64,000 bases of DNA from Capsicum annuum (taxonomy: Eukaryota > Streptophyta > Magnoliopsida > Solanales > Solanaceae): assembly GCF_002878395.1 (NCBI RefSeq), contig NC_061114.1, positions 169,138,617 through 169,202,616 of the forward strand, in the 5' to 3' direction. The notes below the pieces were generated by a model, which was given only the letters and a program-made list of their open reading frames with translations, did no database searches and was not told the origin of the DNA. This document shows positions 23,110-34,060 of this stretch, one piece after another (position 1 is the stretch's first letter; every line of letters begins with the position of its first letter). A program made the position numbers and the translations under genes.

Positions 23110-23773
23110 TGATACGGGTATTATGGGCTCGAGACCAATCACTAGGAACCAAGCTCAGCAACTGCAATGGCTTCAAGACATATTTATGATAGTAGACATA
23201 TTGGAGCATGTATTGGAGCCTCCCAAAGGAGTATATGCATTGACATGTGAGGAATTTCCTTAGGTGTTACAAAACACACCAAAGCTGTACACTTTTGCAT
23301 CTCAAACCCATCCCTTTCATTAAGGGTAGAAGGGTTTTTTCCTCATGACTTTTGTAATAGATTATTTACAGGAACCTTTTAGTCCTGCTCTCCTTATATA
23401 GCTTATTTTGAGTGAAGATTGTAACATTGAAACACCATTTTTCTCTCAAGAAGAGAGTAGACCACCAATTTTGAACATCATAAGAGAAAGGTTCCACTTG
23501 TTTTGTAAAACGAATAGAAACGTGAGTGATTGAGTGAACCGAGTTTGTCTTGTGTTTGCATAGGAACTTGGTGCTTGTTAATGTGATTTATAGAGGTTTT
23601 AGAGTTTGATACACTCTTTAGTTTCTACATTTCGTATTCTCTTTGTGTCAAGTTATCTATCTTGTTTATCTTTCAAGTTTGTGTTTGTTGTTTCTGCTTG
23701 GTGTCTTGTATGTGTGGGCTGTTTTGTGAGATTGTGGACTATTTTGTGCTCATTTAGATATTGTTTGGTATCA
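23110..23773 (+). repeat. B1 5' LTR
   Basis: It starts TGATACGGG and ends GTTTGGTATCA. The first ~165 bp encode the same residues (ITRNQAQQLQWLQD...) as the tail of the frame that runs into the 3' LTR, stop codon included. Confidence 0.88.
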
Positions 23774-23775
23774 TT

Positions 23776-23788
23776 TGGTATCAGAGCC
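23776..23788 (+). promoter_or_regulatory. B1 primer-binding site (initiator-Met tRNA)
   Basis: TGGTATCAGAGCC, a perfect 13-base match, two bases after the 5' LTR. Confidence 0.9.
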
Positions 23789-25063
23789 ATCATTGATTTG
23801 ATTCCCATGAGATCAATCTTGGGCTTGTTCACTTAAAAAATAAAAAAAAGCATTAAAAAGCTGAAAAACTCAAAAATAGTGAAGCTGTCCCATTTTTTTT
23901 TGGTTCTTGGCCGAAATTTTGGGCTTGAATTTTGTGTGTTTTGTGTGTTATAGTGGTATATCTTTGTTTCCTAACACTAGAAGAGGCGTCAAAAATAGAC
24001 AATCTCACAAAAAAATAGTTGTTCTCATTTTTGTACCTTGGCAGAGAAATTGTGTCTTGTTTGTGTGCCTTGGCAAAGATTTGAAGCATAGATTTAGGTT
24101 TTATTTTGCTTGTATTAGTAGTTTTGTGTATTAGCTTGTTTTTTCCCTTGCACACTTGAGTCTAAGGTCCAAGGTTTGAGCCTTTTTTTAGTGTTTTTGA
24201 AGGGTTGGACGACTTGAATATTGTTATAGTTCATAAGTGTTCTTATTGTTGTTCATAATGTTCTTGAGGTGAATATTCAACAAAAGGGATGTTTGATTTT
24301 AAAAGGGGAAGAGAGAGGTTAAGTATTGTGTTTGTCTTGAAAATAGTTTCAAGATAACACCCAAAGAAGCATATCAACAAAAGACCTCCTAAAAGCTCCC
24401 TTACCAAAAGAGTGTCAAAACCTTTTTCAAGAAAAACCAAAAGAGGAAAGGGACAAAGCCAAAGCAAAAAGGTTTTTGCCATTTTAGTACAAGTTGACGA
24501 AAAGTTTATTGACACCTTTGTGGCCTTTTTAAAAATAGAGTCCAAGGCCTTGTCTTCGATTCCAAAAACCAAAAAGCCTAAGCAAAAAAACAAAATTGAA
24601 TCATACAAGTTGGACAACATCAAACATCAACAAAACAACAACACCAAACGGCCAAAATAAAAATTGTGGGCCACATCAACAACAAAACTCAAGTCATAGG
24701 ACATTCCAAGTTTCTTTCCTTGTCTCTACTAGTTTTCTTTCTATTGACTCCTACACTAGTTGGCAACTAAGTAACAACCTACTAAGTTGTGAACTAGTTT
24801 TCGAGTACGTGTTCGTGTCAACGTTCTTTTTGGTGCTTTGTTCATTTAAAATTTGTAGTTGTTCTTGGTTCAACTGCTTAGGAAACTTCCTTGAGTCTTC
24901 AAAACCGAAATCCATTCTAACTCAAGAGTAGGCTGATTCCTAAGAACTCAAAGTTTGACAGTCGGCTTACAACACTTGAAGAACAAAGTGAGAAAGCCGA
25001 GTGTGAAGAATGTGTGAGCGTATTTTAAAGTAACATTTGCTTGTTTTATAGGTACAATTGCAA
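23789..25063 (+). other. B1 leader region
   Basis: This 1.27 kb stretch precedes the first conserved ATG. An 82-aa Lys/Gln/Asn-rich frame at 24412-24660 and its antisense at 24243-24623 show no domain. At 25045-25052 TTGTTTTATAG/GT resembles an intron acceptor just before the ATG at 25064, and B2 has the same layout, so a spliced leader is possible (inference). From 24830 on, the sequence is shared with B2. Confidence 0.4.
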
Positions 25064-25300
25064 ATGGAACCCAAAAATTCCAATAATCCAATCGCGAACA
25101 ATAATGTTATGAATGCCCTCTTAGCGTGTCTTGAAACTTTGTCTTAAGGCATGGCTAGGATAAAGGAAAATGTTGAGAAGTTGGGATCGGATATCGCCTC
25201 AACGAGTGAGAGGTTGGAGCGGGTGAAAATACAAAGGATTTATCGACCTCATACCCCTCAAAATACCTCTCCTAGTATTACTCCTGAGAACTTGAACTAA
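25064..25300 (+). pseudogene. B1 first ORF (coiled-coil-like, function unknown)
   Basis: The ATG at 25064 starts MEPKNSNNPIANNNVMNALL, with a TAA at about 25145; the frame then continues MARIKENVEKLGSDIAST, SERLERVK, IYRPHTPQN to a stop near 25300. Heptad-like spacing of Leu/Ile suggests a short coiled coil. The start position and upstream phrase are shared with B2 (7716). It could be a diverged Gag N-terminus, but no capsid or nucleocapsid motif is visible. Confidence 0.4.
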
Positions 25301-25489
25301 AGATTGTTTCCACTAAGTGCTACACACAAACTCAATCTTCACTCCCCAAGCCGAGAATAAGATGGACCTAGCCATTCCTAAATCTACCAAGTTCAATAAG
25401 ACAGACTTGGAATAAAAATTCCATCCCTAAACTTGAATCCTCCACTCTAAAATCCTCCAATTTAAAGACCCTACACTCAACTAAATCCA

Positions 25490-25969
25490 ATGTCTTTCCC
25501 AAGCTACACTAACCCGAAAATAGCCCATCAAGTAGAAAATGGGGGAGAGTTACAATACAAGGAGAATGAGGCCAAGCCTCAAGATGGAGAGAAACTTAGT
25601 GGTGAGATACAAGAAGAATGCAAAGAAAAGAAAGCAAGGGAAAGGGAAACCGCGGGTAGTGAAGTGGGAAAGAGAAAGAAAATTGTGCTTGTGGGGTTTT
25701 CCCACTTTGGATATTTGATACTCACTAACCCATATGCAAGACCTTTTCCTAGAATTGATCCTTCTTGTGTACCGTTACAATTGCATATGCTATCAAAGAA
25801 GGATCAAAAAGGGGTTCCACACGATAACATAGGAAATGAGCTAGTGACACCCTTGGCCGAGAGCTCCAAACAAGTGGACTTTTGTGGCATACACCGAGGT
25901 ATAAATTCTAAACTCTACACTTCCTTAGGCTTGAAATGTTGTGATAAGGATATTAGTATCCAATGTTAA
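25490..25969 (+). CDS. B1 hypothetical ORF, 159 aa
   Basis: A frame open for 159 codons. A charged central part (EIQEECKEKKARERETAG) is followed by KKIVLVGFSHFGYLILTNPY and FPRIDPSCVPLQLHMLSKKD. The basic, Glu/Lys-rich stretch resembles linkers before RT in some Ty3/gypsy proteins, but no RT follows. There is no signal peptide, membrane span or zinc-binding motif. I do not recognise the family; it may be only the longest surviving piece of a longer ORF that started at 25064. Confidence 0.35.
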   Translation: MSFPSYTNPKIAHQVENGGELQYKENEAKPQDGEKLSGEIQEECKEKKARERETAGSEVGKRKKIVLVGFSHFGYLILTNPYARPFPRIDPSCVPLQLHMLSKKDQKGVPHDNIGNELVTPLAESSKQVDFCGIHRGINSKLYTSLGLKCCDKDISIQC

Positions 25970-26008
25970 GTACCTTCAGATTTACACAGCGTAGAAAAGA
26001 ATGAATCC

Positions 26009-27162
26009 TTGCTTGGTAGTTCTCTTGTTGCATATGATGGCCAATTTTCTATTATGGATAGTTCAGTACTTGATCATATGAGTGGTGTGATTCAAAATCC
26101 TCAAGTTAATGTTCATTATTGTAATATTCACCATGATATTGAACTTATTACTTTGAGCTTTTGTGATGTAAACCGTGCAACTAGTTTTACTCAAGGTAAT
26201 CATATGCTTTGAAAACTTGTGAATAAAGGTGTGCTTTCTCTTAATAGAAGTCTTCTAGGTCACAAATCTTTAGTCTTGGATGATTTCCTGGTAAAAATAT
26301 TGGGTAATTTTGGCTTATACCTTTAGTTACACCATCCCTTTGATCCCGAAACACTACTGGGTTGGAAAAGGGGTTGCCTCGAGTTATGCTTATATTTCCT
26401 TGATGATTATCTTATCCCTATCCTTTGTAATTTTCAAAGTACATGTTTTATGGTAAAAATAAAGGATTTATGGTTGAATATTAAAAGTGTACTCCCTCGG
26501 CAAGATATCTTCACACTTGATTCCTTTTTATACTACCTCTTTACCTATGATGATAACCATGTTAATTTTGAATTTGTATTATGTATTGGTAGGAAGTTTG
26601 GTTGTTGGTTTTATTCTTTGCATGATGGTGATATGTGGTTGAGGTGGATCTTAAGATAAATGGTGGCACTATATTTGATGAGGTCTTTTGTAGAGGTAAT
26701 GAAACTAATGTATATTATGGTTCCTAACATAAAGGTAGTCTTACATTTTGGGTATAGAAAAGTCATTATGACCATTGTAGTTTCCTTATATCTTGATATT
26801 TTTCCAAAGCCACTTCCTCTATGTCATTCATGCTAAGCTTCTCAGGTCACACACAAGGACCCGTGGGTATATTCTGAAGGTTAACAACCTTGTATTGATG
26901 ACATATGCTATAGTGTCGGATTGCACTCCTCTTTCCTTGATGTTTATCTTAGCCATGTCCTTTGTGATGCTTGTCGTATGTGTTTAATGATCATAACAAA
27001 GGACTGTTGGTTGTATTCCAAAAGTGTACCCCCTTGGCATGTCTATACAATTTGTGGTACTAATGCTATCCCTCCTATTTTGAGGATTGTGTCCTTGTTT
27101 TTCCTCTCTTACATTTTGCAAGGTGCGAATATGAGGACAAATTCATTTCAAGATGGAGAGGA
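26009..27162 (+). pseudogene. B1 unidentified 3' protein region with repeated KD-W-Y/N motif
   Basis: Broken frames (26009-26212, 26450-26659, 26921-27316) carry HPFDPETLLGW, KDLWLNIKSVLP (about 26460), YLFTYDDNHVNFEFVLCIG, FGCWFYSLHDGDMWLRWI, a KDPWVYSEG phrase in another frame (about 26850) and KDCWLYSKSVPPWHVYT (about 27000). The KD-W motif thus recurs three times, and B2 has the same motif at about 8950. This looks like a module duplicated within one protein. The position, just before the 3' LTR, is that of an accessory ORF. No family recognised. Confidence 0.45.
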
Positions 27163-27316
27163 TGATATGGGCATCATGGGCTTGAGACCAATCACTAGGA
27201 GTCAAGCTCAGCAACTACAATGGCTTCAAGACAAGTTTATGATAGTAGACGTATTGGAGCATGTATTGGAGCCACCCAAAGGAGTATATGCATTGACATG
27301 TGAGGAATTTACTTAG
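26921..27316 (+). CDS. B1 131-aa frame running into the 3' LTR
   Basis: This frame starts in the interior and crosses into the LTR at 27163, ending with a stop at 27316. The LTR-encoded part reads GLRPITRSQAQQLQWLQDKF and ends in LTCEEFT. The 5' LTR keeps the same residues with few changes, stop included. Phrases like PITRSQAQQLQ occur near the termini of several plant Ty3/gypsy proteins (recalled). It is therefore probably the authentic C-terminus of the B protein, ending inside U3. Confidence 0.4.
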   Translation: MHSSFLDVYLSHVLCDACRMCLMIITKDCWLYSKSVPPWHVYTICGTNAIPPILRIVSLFFLSYILQGANMRTNSFQDGEDDMGIMGLRPITRSQAQQLQWLQDKFMIVDVLEHVLEPPKGVYALTCEEFT

Positions 27317-27826
27317 GTGTTACAAAACACACCAAAGCTACACACTTTTTCATCCCAAACCCACCCCTTTCATTAAGGATAGAAGGGTCTTTTCCTCATG
27401 ACTTTTGTAATAGACTATTTATAGGATCCTTTTAGTCTTGCTCTCCTTAGTTAGCTTATTTTGAATGAAGATTGTAACATTGAAACACCATTTTCCTCTC
27501 AAGGAGAGAGTAGACCACTAATTTTGAACATCATAAGAGAAAGGTTCCACTTGTTTTGTGAAACGGCTAGAAACGTGAGTGCTTGAGTGAACCGAGTTCG
27601 TCTTGTGTTTGCATAGGAACTTGGTGCTTGTTAATGTGATTTGTAGAGGTTTTAGAGTTTGATACACTCTTTAGTTTCTACATTTCATATTCTCTTTGTG
27701 TCAAGTTATCTATCTTGTTTATCTTTCAAGTTTGTGTTTGTTGTTTCCGCTTGGTGTCTTGTATGTGTGGGCTTTTTTGCAAGATTGCGGATTATTTTGT
27801 GCTCATTTAGATACTGTTTGGTAGTA
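27163..27826 (+). repeat. B1 3' LTR
   Basis: 664 bp, the same length as the 5' LTR. It starts TGATATGGG after the purine-rich AAGATGGAGAGGA and ends GTTTGGTAGTA (decayed from GGTATCA). It is followed by the AACTA target copy and then C's LTR. Confidence 0.88.
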
Positions 27827-27831
27827 AACTA

Positions 27832-30578
27832 TATCAGGACATGGCCCCGACTATGACCAATAAGAATCCAATGTACTAAAATAGTAATGAAACTAGTGAA
27901 ATAACTAGGCCTTCCGAAAGATGGAGCTCACAACTTCACAATAAATCCATAGGAGTACACATCCACCTAACGCTACAAAGGAGAAAAACAAAACCTTTCA
28001 GACCCTACATCATGTAATGATGTATCATCTAGGGACAATCATTAGGATAAGCACCAGCATGTAACTTAGTAAAAGTGATAAAATAATGCCATGTCCAAAA
28101 TAAGTCAAACCACATACACACATTCATATCTGCACATATATATAGGATGCCAGAATAGGGTGAAGGGTCATGAACATGAGAGTTTAAACCACTACCCTGA
28201 AATATGTAGCTCGCTTTGTCCTAAAGGAAACTATGAGCCATATGGGTTCATCTATTCCTTTTAAAAGGGCCCTAGTGTGAAGGAAAGGCTAAAGACACCA
28301 AGGCTCTAGCCATTCCAAAATAAAATGTATGAACCAAGCGCAAGATCATATAGATCCCCACGCCATCATATGTGGCTTCAAGTATTAGTCTCCCGGGGAC
28401 TACATCTTCACCGTGAGCTACACAATTCCCTTTATGCCCAAATTTAAAAAGTTTGTACATAATCCCAACCATTAACCCAGGAGTCTTATATTAAGGTATT
28501 TATCACTTGGTATCATCATATCAATTATATTTGCAAGATTATATAATCAATTCAAACCAATCTGTGTAACCATTTGACTCCTAAGTTCCATTTTAAAATC
28601 CAAACCATGGCCTCCTATTTAAATCCGCTTAAACTATTTATCCATTAATGTCATGCAATGGGTTCATAAATAAGTTGAATTATGAAATTATCCATGTTCT
28701 AAAACCAAATTTATAAAGTAGGTTGGGGTTAATGTAATTACAAAAACAAAAAGTCATGAATTTAGGTAAAATTATGTTCCCCATTCTAATTCCCATAATA
28801 ATACACCCATTATGTTCAAAAACCATAAATTTATAGCACAAATCATTAATTTAAACTATGGAAAAAGTAATTCAAGTAACACCAATCAAAAATCCTCAAC
28901 CGAATTTGAAGCCCCAAATTCAAAACACGTGGATAATGATTAAATAAGTGCCAAAATGGAAAATTCAAGTTAGAGAATAGGATACATGCCTAAAATACAC
29001 AAGAAATTGAAAGCAATTCAAAGTTTGTAGAATAGGATACTTACCTGAAATGCATGAAATACAAAAAAAAACCTTTCAGACCCTACATCATGAAATGATG
29101 TAGTGTCCAGGGATGGTCAGTAGGATAAGCAATGTAACGTAACTCAGGGAAAGTGATATAATAATGCGATGTCCAAAACTAGTCAAACCACATACACACA
29201 TTAATATATGCTCAAATACGATGCCAGGATAGGGTAAAGGGTCATGAACATGAGAGTTTAAACCATTAACCTGAACTATGTAGCTCCCTCCGTCCTAAAG
29301 GCACCTACGTGGTATATGGGTTCAGCTCCCACTGCTGAAAAGGTCTCAATGCATGTTAACTACACAAACCAAGGAATCCAAAGAAAGGGCTAAATAAACC
29401 AAGGTTCTAGCCAATCCAAAATAAAATGTGTGAACTAAGCACACGATCATATAAACCCCTACACCAGCAAACGTGGCTGCTAGTGTTAGTCCTCTCAGGA
29501 CTACAACTTCACAGCTATATGATTACTTTTAAGTACAAATTATAATAGTTTGTACATAATCCCAAACATTGACCCATGAGTCTTATATTAAGGTATTAAC
29601 CACTTGCTACCACAATACCAATTTTTTCGCAAGCTTATATAATCATGACAAACCAATCTATGTGACCATTAGACTGTCTAGTACCATTTAAAAATTCAAA
29701 CCATGAATACTAATGGCCTTTAAAATCCGTTTAAACCATTTATCCATTAATTCCATGCAATGGGTTCATAAATAACATGAATTATGCAATTATCCATGTT
29801 CAAAAACTAAATTTACAAAGTGGGTTGAAGTTAATGTCATTACCAAGCCAAAAAGTCATCAATTTATGAAAACCCATGTTCCTCATTCTATTACTATAAT
29901 AATTAATCCATTCAGTCAAAAAACCATAAATTTAAAGCATAAATGATTAATTTAAAACATAGGAAAAGTAATTCAAGTAACACCAATCAAAACCCCTTAA
30001 CCCAATATCAAACCCAGGATTCAAAACATATGAATATGATTAAATAAGTGCCGCAATATAAAATTAAAGTTAGGAAGTGAGACATATCCCTGAAATAAAC
30101 AAGGAATTATACATAATCTAAAAGTTAGAGCCCGAATGATGAATTCATTGTAAAACTCATGAATGTTCTTGGGTTTTGAGTTTGAGATAGAAAGTAAATG
30201 ATTTGATCATTAAAAACTAAGGGGAATTTCGTTATTTTATGTTTAAAATTTGTATAAGGGGTAAAAAGACAACAATCACCTCACTCCAAGTGAAAAAAAC
30301 AAAACTAGGCATTATCAACACAACAATGTGGCACATTAATATCATGGGGGCTAGCTTCCGTGCCACGTTGTTATTGTGAAGGTTATCCTCCGTGAACAGC
30401 AATGTCACAGACCCTCACTTCTAAGGGGTCCCAAATTGACCCGGAACCCTTTTCAAAAATTCTAAAAATCTCCTAAATTACCCCTTTAACATTGCTAAAC
30501 ATTATTCTAGTAAAAAATTTACATTATGCATGCCGGAAAGTCACAAATAAAATCAATGAAATTTTGAGGGGTCTTACA
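27832..30578 (-). repeat. Element C 3' LTR, inner segment with tandem duplication
   Basis: It continues C's LTR from TATCAGGACATG (compare 35888) to GGGGTCTTACA at 30578. Two head-to-tail units start with ACCTTTCAGACCCTACATCATG, at 27993 and 29071 (period 1078 bp), each matching the single copy at about 36035-37080 in the 5' LTR. The junction at 29025-29065 repeats a GAATAGGATAC-T-CCTGAAAT phrase. Confidence 0.8.
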
Positions 30579-30593
30579 TTATCCCCTCAAGGA
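30579..30593 (-). promoter_or_regulatory. Element C polypurine tract
   Basis: The minus strand reads CCTTGAGGGGATAA up to the LTR start TGTAAGACCCC. This matches the layout of D1 and D2. Confidence 0.65.
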
Positions 30594-30719
30594 TCATTCA
30601 TTTCTCGAATGATAAGTTAAAACACTTTTAGCATGACAATAGCAAGAATACATCCAAACCAAATGACAAATTTCTGAATGCGACAAAAGGAAAATGAAAC
30701 TCATACCTTACGCACTTTC

Positions 30720-31135
30720 GTCCAACAGAGGTAACAAAAATGGTTACTTGGTTCTCATATCTTCCTAAGCTTCCCATGTAGCTTCTTCCACCTTTTGACT
30801 TCTCCAATAGACTTTCACCAAAGCTACATCCTTTGTCCTCAATTGTCGAACTTGTCTATCAAATATATCAATAGGTACCTCTTCATAAGACAAGGAATCC
30901 ACAACACCGACACCCTCTACAAGAACTATCAAAGAAGGATCACCCACACCTTATTCAACATGGACACATGAAACATGGAATGAATCAAAGATAAACTTGC
31001 AGGCAATTCTAAATCATAAAGGTCATTCCCAATCCTCCATAAAACCTGATATAAGCCAATATAACGGAGACTAAGCTTCCACTTCTTTGCAAAATCATGA
31101 CTCCTTTCATAGGAGAAACCTTTATTAATACCCAA
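30720..31135 (-). pseudogene. Element C integrase C-terminus with chromodomain-like module
   Basis: Two overlapping frames: 30929-31135 (LRYIGLYQVLWRIGNDLYDLE, HSMFHVSMLNK) and 30765-30947 (SLSYEEVPIDIFDRQVRQLR, LVKVYWRS, EEATWEAEEDM beyond). These are the pre-chromodomain linker and the chromodomain blocks of chromovirus integrase, aligned with the same parts of D1, D2 and E. A frameshift separates them. Confidence 0.75.
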
Positions 31136-32200
31136 TAATTAACTTGTAACACCAACTCCATTTAGCTCATATCCGTGTAAAACTTTTGACAACTCTGAGT
31201 AGTCTTAAGTCTTTCTCTATTCATTTTCAACTTCTCAATAGCTTGGTGAACCAAGTCAGGATGAAAAAACCTAGTCTTACCTACCTCAAACTACCTAATA
31301 AGAGACCTGTACCTTTTACTATAAAGATTCTCGAAAGAGGCCATCTGAATGCTAGAATGATAATTGTTATTGTAAGCAAACTCAATAAGAGGAAAATGAT
31401 CCACCTAACTTCACTTAAAATTAATCACATAGGCCCTTAGCATATCCTCCAATGTCTGAATAGTATACTTCGCTTGTCTATCCTTTTGAGGGTGGAAAAT
31501 AGTGCTATGGTTCACCTGTGTTCACAAACTTTTTTAAACGAATGATAAAACTGAGAAGAAAACTGTGTAGCTCGATCTAAAATGATAGACACCGGTGCTC
31601 CATGTAACTTAACAAGTTCCTAAATGAACAACTTATCATAATACTCTCCTAAGTAGTTAGTCCTTATAGGCAAGAAGACAGTAGACTTAGTCATTTCTAT
31701 CCATAGTGACCCAAATAGAATCATACTGACTACGAGACCATGGAAGACCCATAACAAAATCCATATAATCTTCTACCACTTCCATATAGTTAACTCTATC
31801 TCTTAAGACATGATACCATGCCTCAAGTTTTCAACCTTAAGTTACTAAAAAACCATACATTTAGCCATGAAATTTCTATCTCTCTCTTTATATAGTCCCA
31901 TCAGTAGATTTCTTTCAAGTCATAGTACATCTTTATTGAACCCGAATGAACTATATGTCATGAATCATGTGCCCTAGTGAAAATCCTTTCCCACAACCCA
32001 TCAATATTAGTAACATATAACCTACCTTGATACCTCAAAATGCCATCTCCCCCAATCTCAAAAGACATAAACTTTTTCTAACCCACATCATCCATAACCT
32101 GCATAAGTATGGGATCCAAAGCCTACTTCTCCTTCACCTCAGCACTGAAAGATGATTTAACCTCTTTTTGAATAATAACTCCTACATCCTTAGAGTCCAA
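31136..32200 (-). pseudogene. Element C integrase core (decayed, catalytic Glu replaced)
   Basis: Readable blocks on the minus strand: MDFVMGLPWSRSQYD (first Asp), FHPQKDRQAKYTIQTLED, MLRAYVINFK, PLIEFAYNNNYHSSIQM. In the block where D1 and D2 have VER, C reads AKY, so the catalytic Glu position is Lys. The region of the second Asp is disrupted by stops. Several stops and frameshifts break the rest. Confidence 0.7.
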
Positions 32201-32790
32201 GATAAGAACTCCATAGTTAGACAACTGGTGAACATTCTTTATCAATCTTTTTTTCTTCTCATCACATGAGATACGCTTCCCATAGACAACCTACTAAGAG
32301 CATCATCAACCACATTAGCTTTACCTGGATGGTAGTGCAAGCTTATGTTGTAATACTTAAGAAATTCAAGTCACTGCCTCTACCTAAGATTCAATTTCAT
32401 TTGAGTAAACACGTACTTCAAGATCTTATAATCTGAATAGATATCCATTTGCACTACATACAGATAATGGCACCAAATCTTCAATGCGAAGACCATATTT
32501 TCTAACTCTAGATCATGAGTTAGGAAATTCCTATCATGAACTTTAAGCTACCTTGAAGAATAGGCTACAACCTTACCATGCTGCATCAAAACACAACCTA
32601 GTCTTACACGGGACGTATTACAATACACAACAAATCCCTAAGTACCCCCGAGCAAGGTCAAAACTAGCGAAAATGTTAACTTATTATTCAACTTCTCAAA
32701 ACTACCCTCACAAGCATCAGACTAGAAAAACTTAACCTTTTTTAGTCAACTTTCTAAGAGGAGTAGCAATAGATTAGAAATTCTTCACAA
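32201..32790 (-). pseudogene. Element C RNase H (decayed)
   Basis: The minus strand gives MQHGKVVAYSSR near 32580, ELENMVFALKIW near 32500, a hydrophobic YKILKYVFTQMKL phrase near 32410 and a D-ALSRLS phrase near 32290, in the order of Ty3/gypsy RNase H. Stops are frequent. Confidence 0.65.
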
Positions 32791-33540
32791 ACATCCTATA
32801 ATACCCAGCCAAGCCCAAGAAAATCCTAATGTCGGTTGGAGTCGTGGGTCTAGGCCACTTCCTAACTATCTCTACTTTCTATGGATCCATATTTATCCCC
32901 TTACTAGAAATAATATGACCAAGAAAAGTCACATCATTCAGCCAAAACTCACAGTTAGATAATTTAGCATAAATCTTCTAATCCTTATGATTTTGCAACA
33001 CAATTTAGAGATTATTGGCATAATCTTCCTCACTCCTAATGTATACTAAGATATCATCAATAATAAGTCAAAAACCGCTTGAACACCTGATTCATCAGAT
33101 CAATAAAAGCAACCAGAGCATTAGTCAACCCAATTGACATGGCCAATAACTTGTAATGTCCATACCAGGTTCTAAAAGCATTCTTTGGAATATCAACCTC
33201 CCTAAAATTCAACTGATGATTGCCTAAATGAAGATCAATCTTACAAAAATATCTATCACCCTGGAGTTGGTAAAAAAGATCATCAATCCTAGAAACAGGG
33301 TACTTATTTTTCACTGTATACTTATTTAGCTGAGGATAGACTATAAATATCCGAAGAGACACATCCTTTTTTCATACAAAAGCACGGGAGAACCCTACGA
33401 AGAAATACCAGAATAAATGAAACCCTTATCCAGGAAATCATTCAACTTCTCATTATATTTCTTTAGTTCAACTAAAGCCATCCTATAAGGAGGAATGGAA
33501 ATATGATGAGTATCTGATAAAAAATCAATCCCAAAATCAA
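32791..33540 (-). pseudogene. Element C reverse transcriptase (decayed)
   Basis: The 101-aa frame 33057-33362 holds KNKYPVSRIDDLFYQLQG, KIDLHLGNHQLNF (RSGYHQLR in D1) and MSIGLTNALVAFIDLMNQ. The catalytic phrase LIIDDIL lies just downstream (about 33050-33065) in another frame, so both Asp survive but out of phase. The upstream RT start and the downstream thumb are broken by stops. Confidence 0.78.
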
Positions 33541-34060
33541 TTTACCTATTGCGTGAAATCCCAGGAAGATCATCAGAAAGTATTTTAGGAAATTCATTCA
33601 TCACAGGGATATATTGCAAAGAAGGATTTTCAAAATTAGAATCCTTAACCCGAACTAGTTGATACATACACCCTTTGGAAACCAACTTCTGATCTTTAAG
33701 ATAGGAAATAAACATTACTTTGTGTACTAAGGAACTTACCTCCCATTCAATATCTAGTTCATTAGGAGAGTGGTAATCAACCTTTCGTGTCCTACAATTC
33801 AGAGCAGCATAGCATGAATGAAGCCAATCCATCCGTAAGATTATATTAAAAACTACCATGTCAAGCTCTATCAAATCCACAAATGTTTCTCTATGAAAGA
33901 TGGATACCACAAAATCCCTATAGAATTTTCTAGCCACAATAGAATCACCCATCAGAGTAAACATTGAAAAGGGGTCAAAAATATTCTAAGGAAAAAAACC
34001 AAAGTGTACATCAACATAAGGGGTCACATAAAATATGGTAGAACACACACCAAGAAAATA
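33541..34060 (-). pseudogene. Element C protease C-terminal part
   Basis: The 140-aa frame 33542-33964 contains GDSIVARKFYRDFVVSIF, NIILRMDWLHSCYAALNC and KGCMYQLVRVKDSNFE, ending in DDLPGISRNR. It corresponds to the end of protease and the linker to RT. The active-site region lies upstream, at about 33970-34060, and is decayed. Confidence 0.72.

Larger units (their letters stand above)
23110..27826 (+). mobile_element. Element B1: complete pol-less LTR element (LARD-like)
   Basis: It is 4717 bp: LTRs of 664 bp at 23110-23773 and 27163-27826, ends TGATA...TATCA (a 5-bp terminal inverted repeat), and a perfect initiator-Met primer site at 23776-23788. The insertion splits C's 3' LTR. ATCTA (23105-23109) and AACTA (27827-27831) are the target duplication with one difference, and the empty-site equivalent in C's other LTR reads AACTA. 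The 3.4 kb interior has no protease, RT or integrase, so mobility would need enzymes in trans. In about 180 aligned LTR bases I count about 13 differences, so B1 is younger than D1 by this rough measure. Confidence 0.85.

Noticed and set aside
23776..23788. tRNA-like gene near the primer sites
   Set aside because: The GGCTCTGATACCA-type text is only the primer complement; no cloverleaf surrounds any of the sites.
24243..24623. 126-aa minus frame in B1
   Set aside because: Hydrophobic text results from reading purine-rich DNA backwards; the plus strand at 24412-24660 is equally open, and B2 gives no support.
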